Shown here one piece after another: positions 25,736-36,096 of a DNA stretch of 64,000 nucleotides. Position 1 is the stretch's first letter, and the number at the start of each line of letters is the position of its first letter. The notes under the pieces were generated by a model. It did no database searches. It was not told where the DNA came from and saw nothing but the letters and a program-made list of their open reading frames with translations. The stretch comes from Martelella sp. HB161492 (GTDB taxonomy: Bacteria > Pseudomonadota > Alphaproteobacteria > Rhizobiales > Rhizobiaceae). The stretch covers positions 277,526-341,525 of the forward strand of contig NZ_JAATVV010000007.1 of NCBI RefSeq assembly GCF_013184775.1. Direction: 5' to 3'. Position numbers and translations under genes: made by a program.

Positions 25736-27904
25736 TCAGGCGGCGTCCTTTGCCTTGCGCTCCAGCCGGCGGGCATGCAGCACCGGCTCGGTATAGCCAT
25801 TGGGCTGCGCGCGGCCCTTCAGCACCAGATCGAGCGCGGCCTGAAACGCAACCGAACTGTCAAAATGACCGGCCATCGGCCGGTAAAGCGGATCGCCGTC
25901 ATTCTGACGGTCGACGACCGCTGCCATCTTCTTCATCGTCTGAACGATCTGATCTTCCGTGACAACGCCGTGATAGAGCCAGTTGGCCATATGCTGGGAG
26001 GAGATGCGCAGGGTCGCGCGGTCTTCCATCAGGCCGATATCGTTAATGTCCGGCACCTTGGAGCAACCGACCCCCTGATCGATCCAGCGCACGACATAAC
26101 CGAGAATGCCCTGCGCATTATTGTCGAGTTCCGCCTGGATATCCTCCTGCGACCAGTTGGGCCGCACCGCAACCGGAACCGAGAGAATATCCTTCAGCGA
26201 GGCACGCTGACGGCTGACCAGGCTTTTCTGCACCTTCTCGACATCGACCTCATGGTAATGGGTCGCATGCAGGGTTGCCGCCGTCGGCGAGGGCACCCAG
26301 GCGGTATTGGCGCCGGCCTTGGGATGACCGATCTTGGCCTCCAGCATACCGGCCATCAGATCCGGCATGGCCCACATGCCCTTGCCGATCTGGGCATGGC
26401 CCGCCAGGCCGCATTCCAGCCCGATATCGACATTCCAGTTTTCATAGGCTGCAATCCAGGCAGCCGCCTTCATGTCGCCCTTGCGGATCATCGGACCGGC
26501 TTCCATCGAGGTATGAATCTCGTCGCCGGTGCGGTCGAGGAAACCGGTATTGATGAAGACGACGCGATCCTTTGCCGCCCGGATACATTCCTTGAGGTTG
26601 ACCGTGGTGCGGCGCTCCTCATCCATGATGCCCATCTTCATGGTGTTTTCCGCCATGCCGACAAGTCGTTCGACGCGGGTGAACAGCTCGGTGGCGAAGG
26701 CCACTTCCTCCGGCCCGTGCATCTTCGGCTTGACCACATACATCGAGCCGTTGAGCGAGTTCAAATGCTTGCCGCCGGGGCCGATGTCGTAAAGCGCGAT
26801 CAGCGCCGTCACCAGCGCATCCATGATGCCTTCCGGGACTTCACGCCCGTCGCGATCGAGGATCGCCGGATTGGTCATCAGGTGGCCGACATTGCGGATC
26901 AGCATCAAGGAGCGGCGGCGCAGCAGGAAGGGCTTGCCATCACCGTCCTTGTATTCCGTATCGGGATGCAGGCGGCGGGTGAAGGTCTTGCCACCCTTGG
27001 AAACGTCTTCCGACAGATCACCCTTCATCAGGCCGAGCCAGTTGGAATAGGCCAGAACCTTGTCCTCGGCATCGACAGCCGCCACCGAGTCCTCGCAGTC
27101 CATGATCGTGGTAATCGCCGATTCCAGCGCGACATCATTGATGTGAGCCGGGTCCTGGCGGCCGATCATGCCATCGGCGTCAATCGTGATTTCGATGTGA
27201 AGATGGTTATGCGTGAGAAGAATGTGGCTCGGGGCCGCGGCTTCGCCAAGGTAACCGGCAAACTGCGACGGATCGGCAAGGCCGGTGATCCCCTTGTCGG
27301 TCGCAACCATCAGGGCACCGCCTTCAACCGTCAATCCAAGGACGACGCTCCAGCTTTCACCCGCCAGCGGCACAGACGTGTCGAGAAAATTGCGGGCCCA
27401 GGCAATCACCTTCTCGCCGCGGACCGGATTGTAACCCTTGCCCTTTTCCGCACCGCCCTCCTCGGCAATCGCATCCGTGCCGTAGAGCGCATCATAAAGC
27501 GAACCCCAGCGCGCATTGGCAGCGTTCAGCGCATAGCGCGCATTCATGATCGGCACGACCAGCTGCGGGCCGGCAATGGTGGTGATCTCCGGATCGACAT
27601 TGGCGGTGGAAACGGCAAAGTCCGGCCCTTCCGGCAGAATGTAGCCGATCTCGCGCAGATAGGCTTCATAGGCACCCATATCAGCCGGCGCCCCGTTTTC
27701 CCTGTACCAGGCGTCAAGCTTTTCCTGCATCGCATCGCGGGTCTTCAGCAAAGCGCGGTTCTTCGGCGCAAGCTCATGCACGATCTCGGAAAATCCGGCA
27801 AAATAGGCGTCGGGATCAACGTTGGTTCCCGGCAGAACGTGATCGTTCAGGAAATCGTAAAGCGCCTTGTCGAAGGCGAGGCCGAATTTTTCGATGCGGG
27901 CCAT
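25736..27904 (-). CDS. glcB: Malate synthase G
   Basis: 722 residues, the standard length of the monomeric G isoform. It condenses glyoxylate with acetyl-CoA to malate in the glyoxylate bypass and glycolate metabolism. Strong matches include the opening [23 protein letters not shown], the [19 protein letters not shown] active region near 262-280, and [15 protein letters not shown] near 515. No isocitrate lyase gene is in the window. A long opposite-strand frame over this gene is a by-product of codon bias. Confidence 0.97.
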   Translation of the reverse strand: MARIEKFGLAFDKALYDFLNDHVLPGTNVDPDAYFAGFSEIVHELAPKNRALLKTRDAMQEKLDAWYRENGAPADMGAYEAYLREIGYILPEGPDFAVSTANVDPEITTIAGPQLVVPIMNARYALNAANARWGSLYDALYGTDAIAEEGGAEKGKGYNPVRGEKVIAWARNFLDTSVPLAGESWSVVLGLTVEGGALMVATDKGITGLADPSQFAGYLGEAAAPSHILLTHNHLHIEITIDADGMIGRQDPAHINDVALESAITTIMDCEDSVAAVDAEDKVLAYSNWLGLMKGDLSEDVSKGGKTFTRRLHPDTEYKDGDGKPFLLRRRSLMLIRNVGHLMTNPAILDRDGREVPEGIMDALVTALIALYDIGPGGKHLNSLNGSMYVVKPKMHGPEEVAFATELFTRVERLVGMAENTMKMGIMDEERRTTVNLKECIRAAKDRVVFINTGFLDRTGDEIHTSMEAGPMIRKGDMKAAAWIAAYENWNVDIGLECGLAGHAQIGKGMWAMPDLMAGMLEAKIGHPKAGANTAWVPSPTAATLHATHYHEVDVEKVQKSLVSRQRASLKDILSVPVAVRPNWSQEDIQAELDNNAQGILGYVVRWIDQGVGCSKVPDINDIGLMEDRATLRISSQHMANWLYHGVVTEDQIVQTMKKMAAVVDRQNDGDPLYRPMAGHFDSSVAFQAALDLVLKGRAQPNGYTEPVLHARRLERKAKDAA

Positions 27905-28136
27905 GGGCGTGCCTCATGAATGGAGTTTTGATTGTCCGCAAAGTGGGGGTGAAAGCCGCCAAGGTCAACTCGGCATTAATTTGAAATATTTTCAACCATT
28001 CGGAAACAAAGCCGAGGCTGGGGCTGCTCTGGCAAGTCTTTTCTTGCAGCCGGCGGGCGCGATCGCTAATGGAGGAACGACCGACCATTCCCCCGGACAT
28101 CTTCGGGCCACACGCAGATAATGGCGAAAAGCAAGC

Positions 28137-29258
28137 ATGACGAAAAAGGCACTGATCACCGGCGTAACGGGGCAGGATGGCTCTTATCTGACTGAGCTGC
28201 TGCTGGAAAAGGGCTATGAGGTTCACGGCATCAAACGCCGCGCCTCGCTTTTCAACACCCAACGCATTGATCATCTTTACGAAGACCCCCACGCGGCGGC
28301 CGTGCCGATGAAGCTTCATTACGGGGATCTGACCGACGCCTCCAGCCTGACCCGGCTGATCGGCGACATCGCGCCGGACGAGATCTACAATCTCGGCGCC
28401 CAGTCGCATGTGGCCGTTTCCTTTGAAGCGCCCGAATATACCGCCGATGTCGATGCCGTCGGAACCCTCAGGCTGCTCGAGGCCATGCGCTTCCTGGGTC
28501 TGGAAAAGAAGACGCGCTTTTATCAGGCATCGACGTCAGAGCTTTACGGCCTTGTTCAGGAAACGCCGCAGCGGGAAACCACTCCATTTCATCCGCGCTC
28601 GCCCTATGCGGTTGCAAAGCTTTACGCCTACTGGATCACGGTGAACTACCGCGAGGCCTACGGGCTTTATGCCTGCAACGGCATCCTGTTCAACCATGAA
28701 AGCCCGCGCCGCGGCGAAACCTTCGTGACCCGCAAGATTACCAGGGCGCTTGCGAATATTGCCATGGGTCTGGAAACCTGCCTCTATATGGGCAATATCG
28801 ATTCCCTGCGCGACTGGGGCCATGCCAAGGATTATGTGCGCATGCAGTGGCTGATGCTGCAGCAGGATCAGCCGGAAGACTTCGTGATTGCGACTGGCAA
28901 GCAATACAGCGTACGCGAATTCATCACCTGGGCGGCTGCCGATCTTGGCATCAGCCTCGAATTCACCGGCAAGGATATTGACGAGAAAGCCGTCGTGACG
29001 GCAGTTGCGGGTGACAACGCGCCCGCCGTGAAGGTTGGCGACGTCATCATGCAGATTGATCCGCGCTATTTCCGCCCGGCCGAAGTCGCGACCCTGCTCG
29101 GTGATGCTACCAAGGCAAAGGAAAAACTGGGCTGGACCCCGGACATCTCTGCGCGCGACATGTGCCGCGAGATGGTCGAAGCCGATCTGAAAGCAGCGAA
29201 GCGTCACGCGTTGCTGAAGGAACATGGGCTTGATCTGCCCGTCAGCATCGAAAGCTGA
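28137..29258 (+). CDS. gmd: GDP-mannose 4,6-dehydratase
   Basis: 373 residues of the extended SDR family. The NADP motif [10 protein letters not shown] is at residues 9-18, the catalytic T/S-E dyad occurs in STSELYG near 131-137 and Y-x3-K in [12 protein letters not shown] near 157. It converts GDP-mannose to GDP-4-keto-6-deoxymannose, the first step to GDP-fucose. With fcl, 136 bp downstream, it makes GDP-L-fucose for polysaccharide or Nod factor decoration (noeL role in rhizobia). The 232-bp divergent region before it (27905-28136) must carry its promoter and that of glcB; I see no clear motif there. Confidence 0.97.
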   Translation: MTKKALITGVTGQDGSYLTELLLEKGYEVHGIKRRASLFNTQRIDHLYEDPHAAAVPMKLHYGDLTDASSLTRLIGDIAPDEIYNLGAQSHVAVSFEAPEYTADVDAVGTLRLLEAMRFLGLEKKTRFYQASTSELYGLVQETPQRETTPFHPRSPYAVAKLYAYWITVNYREAYGLYACNGILFNHESPRRGETFVTRKITRALANIAMGLETCLYMGNIDSLRDWGHAKDYVRMQWLMLQQDQPEDFVIATGKQYSVREFITWAAADLGISLEFTGKDIDEKAVVTAVAGDNAPAVKVGDVIMQIDPRYFRPAEVATLLGDATKAKEKLGWTPDISARDMCREMVEADLKAAKRHALLKEHGLDLPVSIES

Positions 29259-29394
29259 TCCGGCGGCATTCCCGGTGAGGCCACGATCACCGAGACTGCG
29301 CGCCTTCTTCTGACGCCGTTTCGGTTGCGATCCGGGTCCGGCTTTCCTGAAACAGCCCTATCGCCGGCACGGCGCTCACAAGAAAGGCATCGAC

Positions 29395-30363
29395 ATGACT
29401 TATGAACTGACGGGTAAGAAAATCTGGGTGGCCGGTCATCGCGGCATGGTCGGTTCCGCGATCGTGCGACGCCTCGGCAGCGAGAACTGCACCGTCATCA
29501 CCGCAGGCCGCGATCGTGTCGACCTGAAACGCCAGTCCGACGTTGAAGCCTTCATCGCCGCTGAAAAGCCGGATGCCATTGTCATGGCGGCGGCCAAGGT
29601 CGGCGGCATTCTCGCCAATGACACCTATCCGGCCGATTTTCTCTACGACAACCTGATGATCGAGGCCAATATCATTGATGCTGCGCACCACAATGATGTC
29701 GACCGTTTCCTGTTTCTCGGCTCCTCCTGCATCTATCCGAAACTGGCACCGCAGCCGATTGCAGAAGACGCGCTTCTGACCGGACCGCTGGAGCCAACCA
29801 ATGAATGGTATGCAATCGCCAAGATCGCCGGCATCAAGCTGGCCCAGGCCTATCGCCGCCAGCATGGCCGTGACTATATCTCAGCCATGCCGACCAATCT
29901 TTACGGCCCCGGTGACAATTACGATCTTCGTTCCAGCCATGTGATGCCAGCGCTGATCCGCAAGGCCCATGAAGCCAAGGTGTCCGGGGCGGCCGAGGTT
30001 GTCGTCTGGGGAACCGGCACGCCGTTGCGCGAATTCCTGCATGCCGATGATTGTGCAGATGCGCTGGTCTTTCTCCTGAAAAACTATTCCGGCCACGATC
30101 ATGTCAATGTCGGATCGGAGGAAGAAATCTCGATCCTGGAGCTGACGAAGCTGGTCTGCAGGATCGTCGGTTTTGAGGGCAATATCGTTCACGATCTGTC
30201 AAAGCCGGATGGAACACCGCGCAAGCTGATGAGCGGTTCCAGGCTCCGCGAAATGGGCTGGAGCCCGAAGATCGCCCTTCAAGATGGCATCCGCAATGCC
30301 TATGCGGAATTTCTCGCTGGCAATTTCGCCGCACGCTCACTTGAGAAGCAACAACAGGCCTGA
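29395..30363 (+). CDS. fcl: GDP-L-fucose synthase
   Basis: 322 residues; epimerase-reductase that turns the Gmd product into GDP-L-fucose. The NADP motif [10 protein letters not shown] is at residues 14-23, the [13 protein letters not shown] segment near 110 and the catalytic YAIAK (Y-x3-K) near 139. Called nolK in symbiotic loci. AAAGG lies eight bases upstream of the ATG. Same strand as gmd and likely cotranscribed. Confidence 0.97.
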   Translation: MTYELTGKKIWVAGHRGMVGSAIVRRLGSENCTVITAGRDRVDLKRQSDVEAFIAAEKPDAIVMAAAKVGGILANDTYPADFLYDNLMIEANIIDAAHHNDVDRFLFLGSSCIYPKLAPQPIAEDALLTGPLEPTNEWYAIAKIAGIKLAQAYRRQHGRDYISAMPTNLYGPGDNYDLRSSHVMPALIRKAHEAKVSGAAEVVVWGTGTPLREFLHADDCADALVFLLKNYSGHDHVNVGSEEEISILELTKLVCRIVGFEGNIVHDLSKPDGTPRKLMSGSRLREMGWSPKIALQDGIRNAYAEFLAGNFAARSLEKQQQA

Positions 30364-30369
30364 GCCAGG

Positions 30370-30390
30370 GTGCGTCCTTTACGGACGCAC
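30370..30390 (+). terminator. Hairpin after fcl
   Basis: GTGCGTCC-TTTAC-GGACGCAC is a perfect eight-pair stem seven bases after the fcl stop. It has no T run, so it may be a 3' stabiliser or weak terminator. Its arms are the same GTGCGTCC/GGACGCAC core as the hairpin of the ~106-bp repeat family, so it may be a relic of that element. Confidence 0.6.
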
Positions 30391-30447
30391 ATCCTTCGAT
30401 GGATTGCGTCGGTGAGAACCGAGAGCGTTGGCAAGCGCGGCGGCGTG

Positions 30448-31755
30448 TCAGATCATGACACCTTCCGTCATTCTCGCGGCCCCTCCCTCAGACACCGGCA
30501 GGAGATGGTCGGCAACGCATTCAGCGCTTGCCAGCGCGCCTTCGACCCAGCCGGGATAATTGGTGAACAGGTCAGAACACACCACCGCATCATCCCCGAT
30601 CGGCCAGTAGCCGGCCGGGACCAGATTTATGCCTGAACGCCAGAAGGAAACGCCCTCGGGCCAGAACTGATGCTCGGCCGAGACCGGATGGGGAATGGTA
30701 TCATCGCCGAGGGCAAAGGGCAGGACATCGCGAATGGCTTCGACAAAGGCCATATGGACACCCCGGTCATGCACGAAAGCCTCGTGCAGGGCATGCGCGC
30801 TGCGCCCGTCACTATAGACCAGCAGAAATTTCCCTTCCCGTGGAAAATAGACCTTGCGGAAAATCGAAGCACTGGTGAAGCAGCGCCCCTCCAGCCCCAT
30901 GCCGTCCCACCAGCGGTCCGCATAGCTGAAATAGGCCTTGGTCAGTGGCACGGCGCTGATGCCATCGCGCAGCGTTGGCGAGAGCGAAATGCCGCGCAGA
31001 CGCAGCACATTCCCCAGCGGCACGGCGAAAATCACCTTATCGAAGGACCGGTTCTTCCGGCCGGAGCGCGTGTCCAGGCCGAGCACATGGCCGCCGCCGG
31101 GCCGGATCTCGATCCGGGTCAGTTCATGTTCGAGGCAGAATTCAACCTTTCCGGCGATGTCGGCCTGCAACGCCGCCGGCAGCGCGGAAAAGCCCTGTCT
31201 GAAACACATCCATCTGCGCCGTTCATCGGCAAATAGCCCCCCCGTCTCGGGATGGTGGCGCAACAGCTGGAACCCTTCGTCGAAACTCAAATCCTTGTTG
31301 CGCAGCAGATCGTAACCGCACATTTCGACGAGATAATCGAACTTACGCCGCCCGAGCGAATTCAAGGCCGCCTGTTCCAGATTCATGCGCTGCCTGTCAC
31401 ACGGCGCAAGCGAACTGAAGTAATCGCTGAGCTGGCCGCAAAATCCTTTCAGCAAATGCCATGTCTGCTCGTGCAGCCCGCGCTGCAGCGGCGAGAGAAC
31501 AAAAGCGAAGGGCATTGTTTCAAGCCCGAGCGCCAGCGCCAGCCGGCTGACCCGTTCATGGGCGAGCGGATCAAAGCGCCCGGCCCCGAGCTCGGCAATC
31601 CCGGCGCCGTTGTCGAGAACCCGCGACAGGATGCGCCCGCCCACGAGGTCGGACTTTTCAATGACCGTTACCCGCGCATCAGCAGACTGGCTGAGTTTGC
31701 GCGCCACCGCCAGGCCGGCAATGCCCGCCCCGATAATTGCATATGATGTGACCAT
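30448..31755 (-). CDS. FAD-dependent amine oxidase-like oxidoreductase
   Basis: 435 residues. The dinucleotide motif GAGIAGLAVARKL is at residues 8-20, followed by VIEKSDLVGGRILSR and ELGAGRFDP, the pattern of the NAD(P)-binding amine oxidase/protoporphyrinogen oxidase superfamily. The C-terminal FAD-binding part is VVCSDLFTNYPGWVEGALASAECVADHLL, with a Y/P-G-W variant of the family G-W-x-E-G-A motif. A precise substrate cannot be given. It converges on fcl and is divergent from the big NTPase gene. Confidence 0.8.
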   Translation of the reverse strand: MVTSYAIIGAGIAGLAVARKLSQSADARVTVIEKSDLVGGRILSRVLDNGAGIAELGAGRFDPLAHERVSRLALALGLETMPFAFVLSPLQRGLHEQTWHLLKGFCGQLSDYFSSLAPCDRQRMNLEQAALNSLGRRKFDYLVEMCGYDLLRNKDLSFDEGFQLLRHHPETGGLFADERRRWMCFRQGFSALPAALQADIAGKVEFCLEHELTRIEIRPGGGHVLGLDTRSGRKNRSFDKVIFAVPLGNVLRLRGISLSPTLRDGISAVPLTKAYFSYADRWWDGMGLEGRCFTSASIFRKVYFPREGKFLLVYSDGRSAHALHEAFVHDRGVHMAFVEAIRDVLPFALGDDTIPHPVSAEHQFWPEGVSFWRSGINLVPAGYWPIGDDAVVCSDLFTNYPGWVEGALASAECVADHLLPVSEGGAARMTEGVMI

Positions 31756-32303
31756 TCCTTCGTCTCCGATGATCGAAACGTGACCCGTTGTTCAATGTCG
31801 ATCGCAGGTGGAAACGAACATCACTGGCGTTTCTACTGTCGCGGGCCCGGTCTCTCTACCCGCCCGCCAAAGCCTCACAGACGGCAAAAAGCCGGCTCTG
31901 CCCGGGCAAGCGGACAATCGCCATAACGGCCGGCGCGCCCATTCAGAGCCGTCAACCGACAGAAAGCATGCGCACAAAATTCACAGGATCCGGAAATGGT
32001 AGACGTCACCCGATCCGCCTTTTTTCATGCCATCCTCCCCAATTCTGCCGACCCACGCGACCGACGAGGGGGACAATGACCTCACGCTGCCCTGCGACAA
32101 ACCATAAAGAATAGACGGTTCATTTTTTCAGAGTAATTGCATATTTTCCGTTCACAACAATGCCGTGTTTGTATGTTTTTATTGAATTGTTCATTCATCG
32201 ACACAAAACAAAATATAACTCACGAAATTGACGGAATTTTCCATCGGTAATTGTAAAATAAGCATCATATATGATTCTCATTGCTTGACTTTAGGGGGCA
32301 AGG
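31756..32303. other. 548-bp intergenic region with AT-rich leader
   Basis: No credible gene. From about 32100 to 32290 the base composition turns sharply AT-rich (runs such as TTTTTATTGAATTG and AAAACAAAATATAA), unlike the GC-rich surroundings. It presumably carries the promoter of the large NTPase gene. No repeats, tRNA or att-like sequence were seen. Confidence 0.6.
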
Positions 32304-35300
32304 TTGGCTGGACGCATCAAGGACAGCGAACGTTTCTATAATCGGATTTCACTGGACGATGCGATTTTCGAGCTTGAGGCCTTGTGGCCAGGGCTTTCCA
32401 GATCGCGCCTGGATGTTCGGGAGGCAGCCACCAGACGTCCAAATCCGGTCTGGGTCGGAGACAGCGACAGCGGCTATGCTGGCGTTCGAGTCATGATCCT
32501 CACGACCCATCTGATTTATCGCTTCCTTGGTGACCGGATCATCAAGATCGCCGACCTTGCAAAGGTGGCGGAACTCAGCTGCTTCACCGCCGAGACATTG
32601 AAGGCTGCCGGCATTACGGATTCCGACAGCAGAAAGCGGCTTCGCTATGCCATCGCCGAACTCGCATCGGAGAATAATCGCAACACACCGCACTACAATC
32701 CGGCCTGGGATCGGCTGGTCTTCTGCCATTTCGCCTGTGCGGCGCGCACCGCCATTCTCCGCCATCAGGACCGGCCGGCCGGCACAGCAGCCGTCTTTGA
32801 CGATGCCTCTGCGCTCTATGACAGGATCATCGCCGAGCGTTGCACGACGGCCGGGGAGATATTTCATGTCATCCGCTCCGTCTGGCTCGGAAATCTGCCC
32901 TATTGCCCGCCGCGCCGCCCATCCGGAAGCGCGAGCAGTTCAGCGACGGCCCGGCGCGGCCCGGCCCGCCACTACATACCGGCAAAGCTGGCCGACTATC
33001 TCGGCCCGGGCGGCCATCTTGCACAGGTCCGCGTCCCGGATAAGCTGAACGAACTTGCCGAACGCGTGCTCGATCAGTTTGCCCATGCCCGCGAGCGTGT
33101 GGCATTGCTTTCGGGCCAGCGAAATGCCGGCAAGTCCGGTTGCGTCATCGCGCTGCTGCGCCGGCTGCAGAGCCCGGACCAGCCGACAATAGGATTTCAC
33201 CTGAAGCCGGATGACAGCGCTGCAGCCAGGCTCCTTCCTGTCTTCTCCGTCAGTGTCCAGGACCATTCCGGCAGCGACCTCATGCTGCTCGTGCTGTCAT
33301 TCCTGTCGTCTCTTGATGAACGCAGCCGGCAGCAATCGAACACAGACCATCTGGCGCGCTTCAAGGCTTTGCAACAGGAGTTTGGTCGCGATAGCGACGG
33401 ACAGGGAATGAAGGACCTGCCTGGACGCATCGCCAGCCTGCATGCGCGAAATCCGGCGCTTTTCATTCTGACGAACTGGGACGATCTGAGCTGGAGCACC
33501 CCGCGCGCGCAATTGCGCGATCTGTCCAAGACATCGCTGATCCGCCTTCTGCACGACAGTCACAGCGACAGCCGCATCCTGCTGACAACGACCGAAACGC
33601 CAACGGTTAGAGCGAACCGGCTTTTGCCGCGGTTCAGGACCTACAGGCTCGATGACCCGCGTCTGCGCGATGTCCGGCGTTATCTGCCGGCACTGGCCTA
33701 TCCAGCCGTCTATGGCGAAACGCTGTTTGATGCGGCCGAACGTTTCGGCGATTGCTGCGTCCCCGGAGATCAGCTCATCCTCCTGGCGGCAATGCTGGAA
33801 ATCTGCCGCGGTGACCCGGCCTGGGAGGAACGGGCAATCAATATGGTCGCCGCCCTCAGAGTGCACGAACAGCAGCCGACGCGCGGCATTGCCACCGGTC
33901 CAATTGCCCGGATTTTCATCGAGCGGCTTGATCAGCTTGGTCTTTTCCGCCCCGTCGCACTGATCATGGCCTGCGACGACGGTCTGCGCCTTGACACGCT
34001 GTCCGGCCTGCTCGAGCAGTGGAACCAGACCGAGAAGTGCAAAACCGCAGACATGATTGCGGCACTGACCACCCTGGAGGCGCTGTCCAACAGTTTCCTG
34101 CTGAGACGCCGGATCATGGCCGCTGCCGCCGGCAGCGATCGCCCTGCCGAAGGCGAAAGCTACCTTGAGATCTTCGAGGCGCTTCGCCAGCTGTTGATGC
34201 GCGTGCTGGGCGACCCCGATGAGGCCGACTGGGCGTCCCCCTATTGCGCCATCCTGCGCGACGCCACGCGCCAGATCGCCCTTTTATGCTTTGACCGGGC
34301 CCAGGACTGGCGCTGTCGCAACCTGGCAAGTGCCGCGACACCGCGCTTGCGCGACATGCTCCTTGATATCCAGTCCTATGAAACGCTTCTCGCCAGTCTC
34401 GACCCGCAGGCGCTCGAAGATCAGGCGTGCAACCGCGCCGATATCGCGGCCATGCCGCTTTTGCACCATGCCCGCGATGTGGTTTTCCTGCGCGGAACGG
34501 AGCACAGCCCCGCCGTCGCCATGCGCTTTGCCGTCAAGACCATCCTGTGCGACATCATCGATCGCGATCACCGTCTTTCCGTGAACTTTTCCCAGGATCT
34601 GATGCGGCTCCGCCTCTACCTCCTGATCTTTCTTGAGCCCGGCCAGCGCCATCTGGTTCAGCCGGATGCCTGCGGCCCCGGGGCCCTGCCAGGCTGCCTG
34701 CCGGCCTGGATCCGAAGCATCTTCACCGATGCCGAGATCTTTCGTCTGCTTGAAACAATCGCACTGTCGGCGCTTCAGGCACAGGTGCCGGAAATCGTGC
34801 ATTGGGCCTATGAACGATGCGATGAACTGAAATCTGCCGCCAATGTCGAGACAATCAGCGATGAGACTGTTCTGCAGAAGATCACCCGGATCTTCTGCGC
34901 AACAATCGACATGGCCATCGCGCTCGGCCATCCGCTTGCAGCGACCGGTCCCGACGCGCACGGCCGGCAGGGACATGAGCGCACATTGCGGGGGCTGGAG
35001 CGGTTCATGCACGAACATTTCCACGATCTCATACCGCTCACCGGAAAGCCGCCCGGACAGGCCGGGGCCGTGACAGCCGAGACCGGGCGGATCAGTGCGC
35101 TGCAGCGGCTGAGATTGCGCCTGGCACATCTGATTTTCCTGACGGGCGATTTCCACCGCGCAATGGCTGAACTCGACCTGATCCATGCATGGGACATGGC
35201 GCTGGCGCGCAATTCCGGTTCGGGCCGGGCCAGCGTTCTGGAGGGACGGCCCGCGCGGATCGCGCTGGAGATCATGATGTCTTCCAGCGCCGGCCTTTCG

Positions 35301-35882
35301 CCCCGATCCGGTGATGACCATGGCGCAAAACAGGCCCTTGCCCACAGGATCGGCGGCATGCTCGAGGCGAACATGGCCAGACTTGCCCGCTTCGGCGGGC
35401 CCGACCAGGCGGCGCTGCTGATAGACCGTGCGCGTTTCGCCCTGATGCAGGGACAGAGCGAGGAGGCCTGGCAATATGCGTCGATCGCCCGCGCGCTCTA
35501 CAATGACAGCCGCATTTCCCATGGCAATCAGGTCCAGCTCATGCTCAACCTGCTGACGCTGCTGTCAAGCTGGCTGGAACACTGGAACAACCGCCTGGCC
35601 TGCGACGTCCGGGCCACGCCGCCCGTCTGCGAAGATGAGGTGGTGCGCGAAATCGATACGCTTTATGAGACCGCGCGCGCGCTCGACCTCAAGCCGGCGG
35701 CCGGCAAGGCGCGCTTCCTCAAGATCCGGCTTGGCTGGCTGCGGCGCAAGCGGGAGGGCGGGCCTGCCCCCGAATGGCGCGATATCGCCCGTGCCGACCT
35801 GAAGGAGACCATCGCGCTGATGCAATCCTGTGCCGACAGGTCGCTGGAGCGCGACATGCAGGCGCTTCTGAGCCAACTTTAG
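32304..35882 (+). CDS. Large STAND-like P-loop NTPase, uncharacterised
   Basis: 1192 residues. The start must be TTG at 32304 (AGGGGG box just upstream), because an in-frame TAG lies at 32292 and the next in-frame ATG would remove about 63 residues. Residues 1-200 are an unrecognised, mostly helical region. A linker rich in Ser/Arg/Pro (200-222) leads to an NTPase domain: Walker A G271-QRNAGKS278, Walker B FILTNWDDL at 387-395, and a sensor-like RILLTTTE at 424-431, which together suit the STAND/AP-ATPase class. Residues 480-1192 are helical, as in the repeat-rich sensor regions of such proteins, but no named repeat is evident. It stands alone, next to a repeat and at a break in rhizobial gene order. 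Defence or signalling is possible; not proven. Confidence 0.7.
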   Translation: MAGRIKDSERFYNRISLDDAIFELEALWPGLSRSRLDVREAATRRPNPVWVGDSDSGYAGVRVMILTTHLIYRFLGDRIIKIADLAKVAELSCFTAETLKAAGITDSDSRKRLRYAIAELASENNRNTPHYNPAWDRLVFCHFACAARTAILRHQDRPAGTAAVFDDASALYDRIIAERCTTAGEIFHVIRSVWLGNLPYCPPRRPSGSASSSATARRGPARHYIPAKLADYLGPGGHLAQVRVPDKLNELAERVLDQFAHARERVALLSGQRNAGKSGCVIALLRRLQSPDQPTIGFHLKPDDSAAARLLPVFSVSVQDHSGSDLMLLVLSFLSSLDERSRQQSNTDHLARFKALQQEFGRDSDGQGMKDLPGRIASLHARNPALFILTNWDDLSWSTPRAQLRDLSKTSLIRLLHDSHSDSRILLTTTETPTVRANRLLPRFRTYRLDDPRLRDVRRYLPALAYPAVYGETLFDAAERFGDCCVPGDQLILLAAMLEICRGDPAWEERAINMVAALRVHEQQPTRGIATGPIARIFIERLDQLGLFRPVALIMACDDGLRLDTLSGLLEQWNQTEKCKTADMIAALTTLEALSNSFLLRRRIMAAAAGSDRPAEGESYLEIFEALRQLLMRVLGDPDEADWASPYCAILRDATRQIALLCFDRAQDWRCRNLASAATPRLRDMLLDIQSYETLLASLDPQALEDQACNRADIAAMPLLHHARDVVFLRGTEHSPAVAMRFAVKTILCDIIDRDHRLSVNFSQDLMRLRLYLLIFLEPGQRHLVQPDACGPGALPGCLPAWIRSIFTDAEIFRLLETIALSALQAQVPEIVHWAYERCDELKSAANVETISDETVLQKITRIFCATIDMAIALGHPLAATGPDAHGRQGHERTLRGLERFMHEHFHDLIPLTGKPPGQAGAVTAETGRISALQRLRLRLAHLIFLTGDFHRAMAELDLIHAWDMALARNSGSGRASVLEGRPARIALEIMMSSSAGLSPRSGDDHGAKQALAHRIGGMLEANMARLARFGGPDQAALLIDRARFALMQGQSEEAWQYASIARALYNDSRISHGNQVQLMLNLLTLLSSWLEHWNNRLACDVRATPPVCEDEVVREIDTLYETARALDLKPAAGKARFLKIRLGWLRRKREGGPAPEWRDIARADLKETIALMQSCADRSLERDMQALLSQL

Positions 35883-35951
35883 CGGCAATCCGGCGGTCGC
35901 AGTCTTCCATGACATCCCCGGCACATCGGGCGCGAACGCCATTCAGCGAGA

Positions 35952-36096
35952 TAGAGCGTCCTGCTGCGTCCAAAAGGACGCACGGCGCCCTAGCGCATCG
36001 GCTCGAAAATCGGAATCGATTTTCGAAAAGAACGATGCGTAGATTCAATAAGTTAGAGCGTCCTTTGTGCATCCGAATGGATGCACGGCGCTCTAG
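35952..36096 (+). repeat. ~106-bp two-palindrome repeat, copy 1 (composite)
   Basis: A full unit spans 35990-36096: CTAG-CGCATCGGCTCGAAAATCG, a palindrome ending in CGATTTTCGAAAAGAACGATGCG, the link TAGATTCAATAAG, and a GCGTCC...GGATGCAC hairpin ending GGCGCTCTAG. Before it, 35952-35993 is an extra copy of just the second hairpin. The terminal CTAG gives the TAG stop of tsaE (bases 36093-36095). Two palindromes in about 106 bp recall the RIME elements of rhizobia. Confidence 0.88.

Noticed and set aside
25775..27919. 714-codon plus-strand open frame opposite glcB
   Set aside because: Antisense shadow of the malate synthase gene caused by GC-rich codon bias; rich in His/Arg, no ribosome site, no known family.
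34284..35522. 412-codon minus-strand open frame over the NTPase gene
   Set aside because: Composition typical of antisense frames and no start signal; the plus frame carries the P-loop motifs.
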